DNA of 64,000 nucleotides from Terebella lapidaria. Taxonomy: Eukaryota > Annelida > Polychaeta > Terebellida > Terebellidae. A model generated the notes under the pieces. The model did not search any database. It was not told the DNA's origin and worked only from the letters and a program-made list of their open reading frames with translations. Below are positions 33,113 to 42,947 of the stretch, in pieces. A program made the translations under genes and the position numbers. Where the stretch lies: contig OX424561.1 of NCBI GenBank assembly GCA_949152475.1, positions 9,300,001 through 9,364,000 on the forward strand, read 5' to 3'. Within the stretch, counting starts at the first letter, position 1; every line of letters begins with the position of its first letter.

Positions 33113-33904
33113 TACATGTCGTTAGGGAAAGCTAAAATATAGCTGCTGTCATACCGTCCTTATACTAGGATTCACACTTTTGTGGCTGTAGCCTATACAA
33201 GGGTCATATTTCACTTCAGTGGATGCTTTGTTTTAAATATCAACGCGTTGTCCATTCCGAGCCAGTCTGATCTTTTAGTGCATTCAACCGAATGACCATG
33301 TCTCAAACAACTACACAATAACATAGTATGAACATCATACACGTGTTGTACAGCTATGAGCAAATGGATCAGAAGACTGAGCCATGCGATTTTCCATGGC
33401 CAGAACTATATCACCCTGCAGCTAGCCGCCGAACGTTATCTGATTCAAATATATTGTGTTGGGTCAGGTCATGTTTATGGTAACGTTCTGTTGCATCAGT
33501 TATGAAGATATGCGGGAACAAAATATATTTTTCTTTATCATATTGTTAGACTTGTACATCGAATACATGTGGAGTGTATGTCCCGAATACCCTAAAATTG
33601 TATGTATTGCTCTGAGTCTTAATATTATAGCCCAATCTTGAGAACAATGGCATGTTATGTTGACACTTTGCTTATTGTCACGAACATCGTTCACTTATCA
33701 ATGCATTTTTGTACCTAATTTTAGGTATAAAACAATATTGTGATATGTCACATGTAACATGCAATGCACAGATTGGACTGTACGTGATAATAGAGCATGA
33801 ATAGGTGTAATACACGTGTGGTATTTGTTGTATTGTTAAAATGACGTTCTGCTACCGTGGTTAACGTTCTGTGGGTCGAATGATAGTCAGTCTTGGATAT
33901 AATT
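33113..33904. other. Intron sequence with a segment mirrored at 38975-39075
   Basis: tatcaccctgcagctagccgcc (33412) to about 33495 matches the reverse complement of 38975-39075 with moderate divergence. These segments flank the 4.4-kb inverted duplication on both sides, at unequal distances. The rest is unassigned. Confidence 0.5.
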
Positions 33905-35856
33905 AGTTGGGTCATAAATCTCAATCCCGTGACCACTTTATTGCTACTAAGGTTTGACGATTGATTTGACTTGCAGAGACCATTTATAAAAAATTTAGCC
34001 CCCAGGCCCCTCTGAAAAATCCCGGCATTTTTTTCTAGAGAGCGAAATCCAAGATGGCTGCCGACGCGATCAGGCAAAAATTAACTCTTGAACCAGAGCA
34101 CCTACACACAAGTGTAAATATACTTTTTCAGGTTAATTTGACACGGGGATTCTAATTATGATGTTATTTTTACATTTTGACATCATTTTGACCCATAAAT
34201 CCAATATGGCTGCCCTCAAACGATGAAAAATACGACTTTTGCAAACGAAATAAACGATTTCAATTCATACGATTATAAAACACTTGAATGACCATGATTG
34301 GACTTAAAAGACCCATTATACAAAAGATTGAACCCCATGTCTTCTGAATTATCCCAGCGTTTGTTTTGTTAGAGAGAAAAATCCAAAATGGTTGCCAGCA
34401 CGATCACGGAAAGAATCAATCGGAGCACTAACATACATGTGTAAATACATTTTTCAGATCAACTTTTCTGAAGAATCTGATTCTCACATTATTTTCACAT
34501 TTTGATGACATTTTGATCCACACAATACAGGATGGCTTGAACAAAACTTTATTCGAGTGTTTCAAGCAAAACCTCACCCCGGTACACTAGTAATTACATT
34601 TGAAGGAAGAGATTACCGGCTGATCGAAAGGAAAAATTATCAGTCTACAAATTTATTCAGCATGACCGATTATGAATTGACCAATACGATGTGAGCTAAT
34701 TCAGTCGATTGTCCACAGAGGCTGTCTCAATTGATTCCTCACTTCTTGATGTTCACTCTGTATCAGAAGCATCACTCGATTCTGAGCCAGATGAGTCCGT
34801 GATCCTGGGAAGCTGTTCTTGCTGTTCCCCCTCGCTTTCATCACCTCCTGCTGGCATTGCCGCGTCAAGATTTTCTGGGACAGCAGACCGAGTGCGAAGT
34901 ACAGGCCGACAGCGACCATCAACCAGATGCCAACCATGTCCAAGTGGTGACGGGTGATGTCTGAGGGAGGGGTACTGCATGATGTACGCTAGGTAGTTGG
35001 CCCGGAAACGGGGTTGGCGAAGGCTATCCGCATCTGATGGAAGACGACTGAAGGATTTGGTCTTCATACTCTTCCATTTTGCAGCACGAGCTGTAGCCAT
35101 GGTACCATTCTTTTGGTCGCCATACACCACACGTCGGGTGAACTCAGAGAGGTCATTCAATACCTCTTCAGTGGGTTCAAGGCTGACTCCACACTGGGAA
35201 AGCTGTTTTTGTGCCACATAACTTTTGGAAACCTTCTCAAACACTGGCTTTTTCCCTCTTGCCATAGAAGCCGGAATTAGCATCACATCCCGTCATGCAG
35301 TGCAGCTGAACAATGCATTCGGCCATCTCATCAGTCACCAATGTATTGCCAATGATCGTCTCCTTCTTTCTCTTGATATAGAACCTACCTGGAATCTGCT
35401 TTGAGATGAATGCTGCTGCGACATGAACATCTGTATCAGCTGCATCAATAACAACAGGTCCACTGTGTCCTGACTTGCGTTGAGAAGAACACGGTGGCAG
35501 CTTCTGAGTGGTCGAGGCAGTATTGTGGCATCGGTTGTTGAGTAGACAGATTGGTACACTGGGAACTCACTGAGTAGACAAGTTCCGTATCATGAGTGTT
35601 ATTCGCCAGGTCAGCCAGGTGGTTGCATATCAAGTTCTGCAGTCGTCTCTTGTTGCTGGCACTACAGAGCAGTGTGTTGAATGCTTTTGCAGACGGGAAT
35701 GGGTCATCCAGTTTAATGTAGACGTTGGGCACATGAGCATTACCTCGCACCCGCAGGTCTCGCTCATCGTCTTTAGTCGAGTATGCTGCATGATGCATCA
35801 TATGGGTCATTCACACATAAGATACGATCAGCATCACTGTGGCAAGCAAGGAGCAG
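33905..35856 (-). repeat. Left arm of 4.4-kb inverted duplication
   Basis: Reverse complement partner of 36350-38317. Mirrored positions sum to 72222 both at the outer edge (33905/38317) and at the gene's stop codon (34753/37469), so there is no net indel over about 850 bp. In the first 115 bp I count one clear mismatch. Inside the coding part the arms differ by several substitutions and small indels, up to about 16 nt cumulative offset. Confidence 0.92.
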
Positions 35857-36052
35857 GCATGGCTGACTGTAGGGTGCGTAGGTTTGGTGAGCCTAGGTCG
35901 AATGGGTAGCAGTCAAATTCGTTCATGCATGCCACACGGTTTTGGACACACTGCTCATCTTCGCGCATGCGTTTTGGGCCACACTCTGTGTGTTTTCTTT
36001 GGGCATCCTTTCGGTTGGCCATGACATTGTGAACTGTCCTGATCTGAACCAT
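34753..36052 (-). pseudogene. PIN/FEN1-like gene, left copy with internal deletion and frameshifts
   Basis: Read on the minus strand from 36052: MVQIRTVHNVMANRKDAQRK, CGPKRMREDE, NEFDCYPFD and TLQSAMPAP, after which the frame jumps directly to CHSDADRILCVNDP. This drops the segment that the right copy has between those points. Frameshifts follow near 35790 (7 extra bases), 35480 and 35290. The C-terminal part 35286-34753 is open (KPVFEKVSKSYVAQKQLSQC..GDESEGEQQEQLPRITDSSG..SDTE). The same motifs as in the right copy are present, but no intact protein can be made. The N-terminal part exists only in this copy. Confidence 0.8.
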
Positions 36053-36349
36053 GCCTGCTCCCGATGAGCTAGTAGCAGATTTCAAGTCTGCCCTTGCTGC
36101 TGGAGAGGAGAAGTTAACCAACTTCCTACGAGACCGTGTGTTCAGCAAGGGTACCTCCCTGTATGCTCCTGTCAGAAGAGTCAGCTCACCCAGAAGTTCT
36201 CTCTGCAATCAGTGGATCTGGACGAACCATATATCGCTCTCATCGACATGGGTATGATATTGAGGATGGCGATTCCATCAGCAGAAGATAAGCAAACACA
36301 AGATGGTACCCCATACAAGTGGTCAGATTATGTCCATAAACTGTCGTCC
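35857..36349. other. Asymmetric spacer of the inverted duplication, with fusion point at CATG
   Basis: The two copies meet head to head at 36050-36053. There the minus copy's ATG (36052-36050) and the plus copy's ATG (36051-36053) overlap in the palindrome CATG. Bases 35857-36049 belong to the minus copy's N-terminal part. Bases 36054-36349 belong to a plus-copy segment missing from the minus copy. Confidence 0.75.
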
Positions 36350-37469
36350 ATCATTCTTGCTCGCCACAGTGATGCTGATCGTATCATATGTGTTAATGAC
36401 CTATATCATGCAGCTTACTCGACTAAAGATGACGAGCGAGACCTGCGGGTGCAAGGTAATGCTTATGTGCCCAATGTCTACATGAAACTGAATGACCCAT
36501 TCCCGTCTGCGAAAGCATTCAACACACTGCTCTGTAGTGCCAGCAACAAGAGACGACTGCAGAACTTGATATGCAACTACATGGCTGACCTGGCGAATAA
36601 CACTCAGGATACGGAACTTGTCTACTCAGTGGGTTCCCAGTGTACCAATCTGTCTACCCAACAACCGATGCCAGAATACTGCTTCGACCACTCAGAGGCT
36701 GACACCATGTTCTTCTCAATGTATGCAGTCCAACGCAAGTCAGGTCCCAGTGGACCTGTTGTCAATGATGCTGCTGATACAGATGTCTATGTCGCAGCAG
36801 CATTCGTCTCAAAGCAGATTCCAGGTAGGCTCTATATCAAGAGAAAGAAGGAGACGATCATTGGCAATACACTGGTGACTCATGAGATGGCCGAATGCAT
36901 TGTTCAGCTGCACTGCATGACGGGATGCGATGCTAATTCCGGCTTCTATGGCAAGGGGAAAAAGCCAGTGTTTGAGAAGATTTCCAAAAATTCTGTGGCA
37001 CAAAAACAGCTTTCCCAGTGTGGAGTCAGCCTTGAACCCACTGAAGAGGTAATGAATGACCTCTCTGAGTTCACCCGACGTGTGGTGTATGGCGACCAAA
37101 AGAATGGTACTATGGCTACAGCTCGTGGAAGAGTATGAAGCAAAATGGAAGAGAATGAAGACCAAATCCTTCAGTCGTCTTCCATCAGATGCGGATAGCC
37201 TTCGCCAACCCCGTTTCTGGGCCAACTACCTAGCGTACATCATGCAGTACCCCTCCCTCAGACATCACCCGTCACCACTTGGACATGGTTGGCATCTGGT
37301 TGATGGTCGCTGTCGGCCTGTACTTCGCACTCGGTCTGCTGTCCCAGAAAATCTTGACGCGGCAATGCCAGCAGGAGGTGATGAAAGCGAGGGGGAACAG
37401 CAAGAACAGCTTCCCAGGATCACGGACTCATATGGCTCAGAATCGAGTGATGCTTCTGATACAGAGTGA
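36051..37469 (+). pseudogene. PIN/FEN1-like gene, right copy, 5' truncated, two frameshifts
   Basis: It starts at MPAPDELVADFKSALAAGEE (36051), breaks near 36180, then is open for 308 codons (36212-37138): LDEPYIALIDMGMILRMAIP, LARHSDADRIICVNDLYHAA, LCSASNKRRLQNLI, FDHSEADTMFF, DAADTDVYVAAAFVSKQIPG and VQLHCMTGCDANSGFYGKGK. A 10-nt insertion near 37130 shifts it, and AKWKRMKTKSFSRLPSDADS to the acidic SDTE end follows. SEADT, DTDVYV and GCD..GKGKK resemble the acidic active-site residues and helix-hairpin-helix of FEN1/XPG-type PIN nucleases. That reading is an inference. I recall similar unnamed proteins scattered through invertebrate genomes, probably transposon-linked. Confidence 0.8.
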
Positions 37470-38317
37470 ACATCAAGAAGTGAGAAATCAATTGAGACAG
37501 CCTCTGTGGACAATCGACTGAATTAGCTTACATCGTATTAGTCAATTCATAATCGGTCATGCTGAATAAATTTGTAGACTGATAATTTTTCCTTTCGATC
37601 AGCCGGTAATCTCTTCCTTCAAATGTAATTACTAGTGTACCGGGGTGAGGTTTTGCTTGAAACACTCGAATAAAGTTTTGTTCAAGCCATCCTGTATTGT
37701 GTGGATCAAAATGTCATCAAAATGTGAAAATAATGTGAGAATCAGATTCTTCAGAAAAGTTGATCTGAAAAATGTATTTACACATGTATGTTAGTGCTCC
37801 GATTGATTCTTTCCGTGATCGTGCTGGCAACCATTTTGGATTTTTCTCTCTAACAAAACAAACGCTGGGATATTTCAGAAGACATGGGGTTCAATCTTTT
37901 GTATAATGGGTCTTTTAAGTCCAATCATGGTCATTCAAGTGTTTTATAATCGTATGAATTGAAATCGTTTATTTCGTTTGCAAAAGTCGTATTTTTCATC
38001 GTTTGAGGGCAGCCATATTGGATTTATGGGTCAAAATGATGTCAAAATGTAAAAATAACATCATAATTAGAATCCCCGTGTCAAATTAACCTGAAAAAGT
38101 ATATTTACACTTGTGTGTAGGTGCTCTGGTTCAAGAGTTAATTTTTGCCCGATCGCGTCGGCAGCCATCTTGGATTTCGCTCTCTAGAAAAAAATGCCGG
38201 GATTTTTCAGAGGGGCCTGGGGGCTAAATTTTTTATAAATGGTCTCTGCAAGTCAAATCAATCGTCAAACCTTAGTAGCAATAAAGTGGTCACGGGATTG
38301 AGATTTATGACCCAACT
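36350..38317 (+). repeat. Right arm of 4.4-kb inverted duplication
   Basis: Partner of 33905-35856. The outer boundary is sharp: agttggg at 33905 against cccaact at 38311-38317. A MITE is inserted immediately beyond, at 38321. Confidence 0.92.
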
Positions 38318-38320
38318 ATA

Positions 38321-38467
38321 ATTGACCTATCGCCGAACCCATTTGTCCGAGTGTTTTTACGTCATTTACGACGCATCCTGCCAAACGTTATTATTGGCCA
38401 AAGAGAAATGTGCCGACGTAATTTGTGAAACTCGGACAACTTTTGGGGGCTTTGGCGATAGGTCAAT
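38321..38467. mobile_element. 147-bp MITE with TA duplication
   Basis: The ends attgacctatcgcc and ggcgataggtcaat are perfect 14-bp inverted repeats, extended by ttgtccgagt / actcggacaa further in. TA dinucleotides flank it (38319-38320, 38468-38469), as for mariner-type insertions. It sits two or three bases outside the right arm of the inverted duplication. Confidence 0.82.
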
Positions 38468-38469
38468 TA

Positions 38470-39111
38470 TGTGAGTGTTGTTCAATCACATTCGTCCCAT
38501 ACATATTTACCGAAAAATGACGTCAAAGCTCGAGAATCTCAACCCCATAAATGTTGCTTCCATATGGCGAGAGGAGGAACCCAAGATTACCTTTCAAACA
38601 TCAATAGAACGTTAACCCAAGCCTCAGAACGTTACTCGACAATATTGACAACACAAAATATCAGACAGATAGGACAATGTATTGTATATAAACTTCAAAC
38701 TGAACAACTTTTGTGTACATATATGCTAAATAACTATCGAAAATGCTAAATTTTCATGATCAAAATTGAGGGAAATTTACATCCATACCTGACTCTAGTG
38801 TACCTCGTCGCGGTGCAAGACACTTTTCCTACAAAATCTTAGTCCCAGTGTATCAATCTCAATGCACAACTTTTAATAACATCCTCGGACATAGAATCGG
38901 ATAGATTATAAAAGTGTACTTACTAGGAAATTGTTATATTTCACCTGTTTACACCATATGTCTGACTTTTGAAGACATCAGAACGTCAACCAAACCATGA
39001 CCCGACTCAATAGAACACAATAGAATTGGGTCAGATAGTGTTAGGCGGCTAGCAGCAGGGTGATATTATAGCAGCCTTATGTTTTGCTTCGCATGTATGT
39101 GTACGCTTCAG
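38470..39111. other. Remaining intron before exon 2
   Basis: No exon or full repeat. 38975-39075 mirrors 33405-33495. The polypyrimidine and branch region for the exon 2 acceptor lies within ttatgttttgcttcgcatgt. Confidence 0.45.
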
Positions 39112-39258
39112 ACTACCATTGAACCGACAACCACGATGGAGCCAGACACCACGATGGAGCCAGACACTACGATGGAGCCAGACACCACGATGGATCCGAC
39201 TACGGTTATGACCACATCTCCTGAGGATACCATCGGGCCCACCCGCCCCCAGGGCTGA
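39112..39258 (+). CDS. Secreted cationic peptide, exon 2 (acidic Thr-rich tail)
   Basis: Acceptor tacgcttcag precedes 39112. The exon is phase 0, matching exon 1, so it continues ..NPET-TTIEPTT without a shift. It encodes 48 residues: three to four repeats of an 18-bp unit (TTMEPD; 39136-39195), then TTVMTTSPEDTIGPTRPQG and a TGA at 39256-39258. The tail is acidic and Thr/Pro-rich, a likely O-glycosylation region, in contrast to the basic first half. The total protein is about 105 residues. The intron of about 7.8 kb is filled with foldback elements. A corrupted copy of this exon lies at 45245-45372, which suggests a small gene family. Confidence 0.75.
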   Translation, partial: TTIEPTTTMEPDTTMEPDTTMEPDTTMDPTTVMTTSPEDTIGPTRPQG

Positions 39259-39345
39259 GTACCCCTACCCACAGCAACCAGCGGCAACTGATGGAACCAT
39301 GGCAGCAGGCAACACTCCCGGATCTAAAATATCATGGAAAACCGC

Positions 39346-39351
39346 AATAAA
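39346..39351 (+). promoter_or_regulatory. Polyadenylation signal of secreted-peptide gene
   Basis: aataaa lies 88 nt after the stop codon, in accgcaataaaattg. A 3' UTR of about 110 nt is implied. The degenerate paralogue has aataaa at the corresponding place (about 45370). Confidence 0.65.
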
Positions 39352-39583
39352 ATTGAATTCATATTAAAGTAATCGTTGTACTTATTGTTTCTTTCAAAAC
39401 AGGTATTTTTGAAATTTTGTTGAAGCCTGTCATAAATCATCCAATTGAATTTATATATATTTTTTTCATAGCAGTTCATTTATGTCATGTTTACATGTTT
39501 TTTGAAATGCACATCCGGAACTAAAAGAACAACGAATACTGGTACGTGAAAGATTAAAATGACGTTACGAAATGCAAAACGTA

Positions 39584-40224
39584 CGGAAGCGCAGTGCTGC
39601 CACATGAGGAAAAAAATTAAGTCGTTTCAACCAGATAATAAGTCGATTTAACGAGAAAATAAGTCGATTTAACGAGATAATATGTTGATTTAACGAGATG
39701 ATTAAGTCGTTTCAACGAGTTAATAAGTCCTTTTAACGAGATAAATAAGTCGATTTAAGGAGATAATAAATCGATTTAACGAGATAATATCTCGTTTAAT
39801 CGACTTAACTATCTCGTTAAATCGGCTCATTATCTCGTTAAAACGACTTAATATCGACCCTTGGAGAACAGTGCTGCCACAGGGGAAAAGATAATAAGTC
39901 GTTTTAGCGACATAATAAGTCGAGTTAACGAGATAGTTAAGTCGATTTAACTAGATAGTTAAGTCGATTCAACGAGATATTATCTCGTTTAATCGATTAT
40001 GATTTTGTTAGATCGACCTAATATCTCGTTGAAACGACTTAGTATTTTTCTCGTAGGGCAGCAAAGCGCTCCAAGGAAGAAAAAATATTAAGTCGTTTTA
40101 ACGAGATATTATGTCGATTTAACGAGACAATAAGTTGATTTAACGAGATAACATCTCGTTAAAACGACTTATTATCTCGTTAAAACGACCTATTTTTTTC
40201 TCATGTGGCAGCACTGCGCTTCCG
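39584..40224. mobile_element. Foldback element with 21-bp taagtcg/aacgag tandem core and TA duplication
   Basis: The terminal inverted repeats of about 35 bp begin cggaagcgcagtgctgccac (39584) and end with the reverse complement (to 40224). TA flanks both sides (39582-39583, 40225-40226). The core is an irregular array of aagtcgatttaacgagataa in both orientations, so the whole element can fold. Eroded internal copies of the end (cagtgctgccac at 39871, ggcagcaaagcgct at about 40057) suggest repeated nesting. Confidence 0.85.
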
Positions 40225-40479
40225 TAAAATTGTAAGACAGCTCTGCTTATTCGATTCTCCGTGGTGCAAAAGGTGCAACAGAATTGGCTCATTGAGTAGG
40301 ATTATTTCCGATTCACAACAACCCAGCCAAGTCACATATCATGCAACCGTTATATACATGCATTGTTATCTCCACATACATTGCTATCTCTACACAAACT
40401 TTATTATACCAATATTATATATTATTATACCTATTATATTATCATATTATTATATGATATATATTATATTATTATACCT

Positions 40480-40598
40480 GATGACCCCAGTGTGTCTTTG
40501 GCTTTGTTTCTATTGCAAAATATTGTATTTTACGTTTGTTAATGGCATCATCATAATTTGGTTGTATCGGTGGTAATAGATTGATACTTACATTAGAC
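40480..40598 (+). repeat. Family B, 3' part
   Basis: ctgatgaccccagtgtgtct to ggtggtaatagattgatact, with a deletion relative to 12571-12712. A separate fragment of the family's other half lies at 40950-41050 (acgtacaactgcccaacaac; gatgcatggcaagatgcatg). Confidence 0.65.
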
Positions 40599-41059
40599 TA
40601 TGTACAGTTTAAGCAACGAATAAGAAACTTCGTGGCCGTTTTAACATTTCACGGTCATCGAAAGTCAATTCAAGGTGACCATTGAAATCGCCACACATGA
40701 CTCCCTTTCGGACGTGCCATTATCTGAGTCGAATCATTCTCGGAGTACTGATCCATACAGATCCTATTATGAATAGGATAAGAACTAAACGTAACTACAA
40801 ACCATTTGAATGCGCCAATATATGAGCTCAATTTCAAAGCATTCTATGATTTTTTGGAGTGGGAGGCTGGTGTCATCATGCAGTGTGTGAATCATTGCTC
40901 CTCCCGCTCACCTGATGTAATATGTATACACCATAGTCCTTTATGTCTACGTATAGACGTACAACTGCCCAACAACTGATTGGAACAACTCATAGTTCTG
41001 AAACGAACCCCGTGAAATAGATGCATGGCAAGATGCATGAATTGTGAGATGTGGTATAT

Positions 41060-42590
41060 GTGTAAACCGTTGGAATATTCAGAAGCAGATGGATATATAT
41101 ATATTACTGTAAAATTAAATGTAGAATGTTCAGTGTTCTCAGTGACCCTCAAGTTTCTGGCTAATGAAATCGGCTAATTATTGATAGCCGGCAAGGGAAT
41201 TACTATTTCTAATAGTGGATTTTGCACTGACAAACAAATTGATTTATATTTTGACAGAAGCTTTCATATTCAATCAGAACACAAAATTTTCAAAACGATG
41301 AAGAATTTCTCTGCATGAAAAAAAAAAGGTGAAAGCGAACAGTTTTGCGATGAGGGAATGTGAATAGGCACGTCAGAAATCCAACCAATCATAGCCAGTC
41401 AATTCAACCAATCATAACAGCAGTAAAGGGAAGTATATTTGGATATTGGTGAGTGCCCAGAATGATTTCAAACGAAGTTTTGGGATTTTGCTGACCATAA
41501 ATACATGACAAAGGGTAGATATTACAATGCACAGTGAATTATTAAGTAGAATAGAGATCATGAAGAACACTGTCTACCAACGATACGTATATTTAATATA
41601 TACAAGTTGTATGCAGGCATAATTATACCCATGAATATTCGATAATTGATAAAATGTTAAATTTGCGTTAGTTCCATTTGAGTCAATCTGCACGGCTGAC
41701 TTTCGTCTAATACAAGGCATTTATCATGTTGGATAATTAAAAGGTGGTAGAGTCAAAGAAAATCTTTCGGTGAATGAGACTCCGTCCCGCCCGGATGAAA
41801 CATTGAGAAAAAAACGAGTTGTCGTCTGTAATAGTTCTACACAGGATCCAAGAGATCACAGCCAGAGCAGGGTTCTCGATACGACCACGGTTGTGAAATG
41901 GTCATATTTCTAGTTCCCATTGATGTTTATATGCTATGTAAAACATCTGACATAAATGTAGAGATATGACTTCAATTTTGATTGATTAGATTTACAAGCG
42001 GTGAGTCATGTGAATGTCTTGGATTTTAACAGAATGTGCACATTCACAAATAGAACATAACCATCAATTATCAATGGGATTATGATTGATGAATCAAGAT
42101 GGCGTGTACTATCGTGACCCCACACTTTCGCGGAAATGAATTCTCACTAAACACACATGTTTTCTTTGACAAGAAGATCAATTCATATAATTTTTATTCT
42201 TCTCAAATCCTTCATTTTCAGCATGCATGTGGTCTTCGACGGTTTGATTGGTGGAACTTTATTGGACAGGATGTCTGCTTGGTCGCTTGGATAATTATTT
42301 CTTGATGAAAAACGGTCACTCTTATTATATTTCCAATAAACAACACGATGAACTTCATGTGTGTGGACAATGACCTGGGTTCGGTGCACACATGCGGCCA
42401 GTTATGAGAATTAAAGGGAAAACTCATTCTTTGAAGTGATTCAAAACACCGATTTTTGAATGAATGATGTTGTAATGATGTGTAATTGAAATACAATTTC
42501 ACATTTCACGCGAACTTAACGTAAATATATTCTCGAATGCGTCTTCGATCAAAGTCGTGTCGTACAGTCCCGTGAAGCCGAAATCGATGA
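41060..42590. other. Unassigned AT-rich stretch
   Basis: No gene or repeat copy recognized. Frames at 42099-42502 on both strands lack any domain. Confidence 0.4.
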
Positions 42591-42624
42591 AAAAACTTTC
42601 GTTGACGTGTTTATGTTGATCATT

Positions 42625-42840
42625 TCCCTCTTTCTACCGGCCACAGCAGTAGCAGCACCACCAGCAGAAAATCGACAAAAAGCGCGTCACCGGGAAATCG
42701 TCAAAAAGCGCGTCAAGTGAGACAAGCAAATCGACAAAAAGCCAGTCAAGTGAGACCAGCAAACCGACAAAAAACCCGTCGAGTGAGACCAGCAAAACAA
42801 AAAGCTCCTCGATCATCCAGTTCGTCTTCAAGGAGTAGAA
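42625..42840 (+). repeat. 33-bp minisatellite, possibly in a small secreted-peptide frame
   Basis: Units of 33 bp (aaatcgacaaaaagccagtc, aagtgagaccagc) recur about four times from 42666. The first is shortened to 26 bp. Just upstream an ATG (42613) opens MLIISLFLPATAVAAPPAEN, a plausible signal peptide running into the first units, but that frame stops after 35 codons. The other two plus frames are open through the repeats (Arg/Gln-rich, or Ser/Lys/Thr-rich SSETSK). It could be a frame-shifted or spliced repeat peptide, or chance. There is no promoter or splice evidence. Confidence 0.4.
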
Positions 42841-42947
42841 TGGTTTGCATTGGATCATTATGGTACCACTAAAAATACGTTTATCATACAATAGTCATGA
42901 AAAGATTCAAGTTTTGCGGAAAGATAGTGAATTGAAAAAAAGTGGAC

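Noticed and set aside
34701..34957. Serine-rich ORF 34709-34957 and its mirror 37265-37513
   Set aside because: They are antisense to the acidic C-terminus of the duplicated PIN/FEN1-like gene in each arm. Mirror duplication explains why both exist.
33899..38323. Apparent 6-bp target duplication ATAATT around the 4.4-kb inverted duplication
   Set aside because: The right-hand ATT belongs to the end of the MITE at 38321-38467 (attgacc..). With the MITE removed, the right flank reads atatgtgag, so the match is accidental and does not prove transposition.
42634..42891. 85-codon minus-strand Leu/Val-rich ORF resembling a membrane protein
   Set aside because: It is the 33-bp minisatellite read in reverse. 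Repeat length divisible by three keeps it open.
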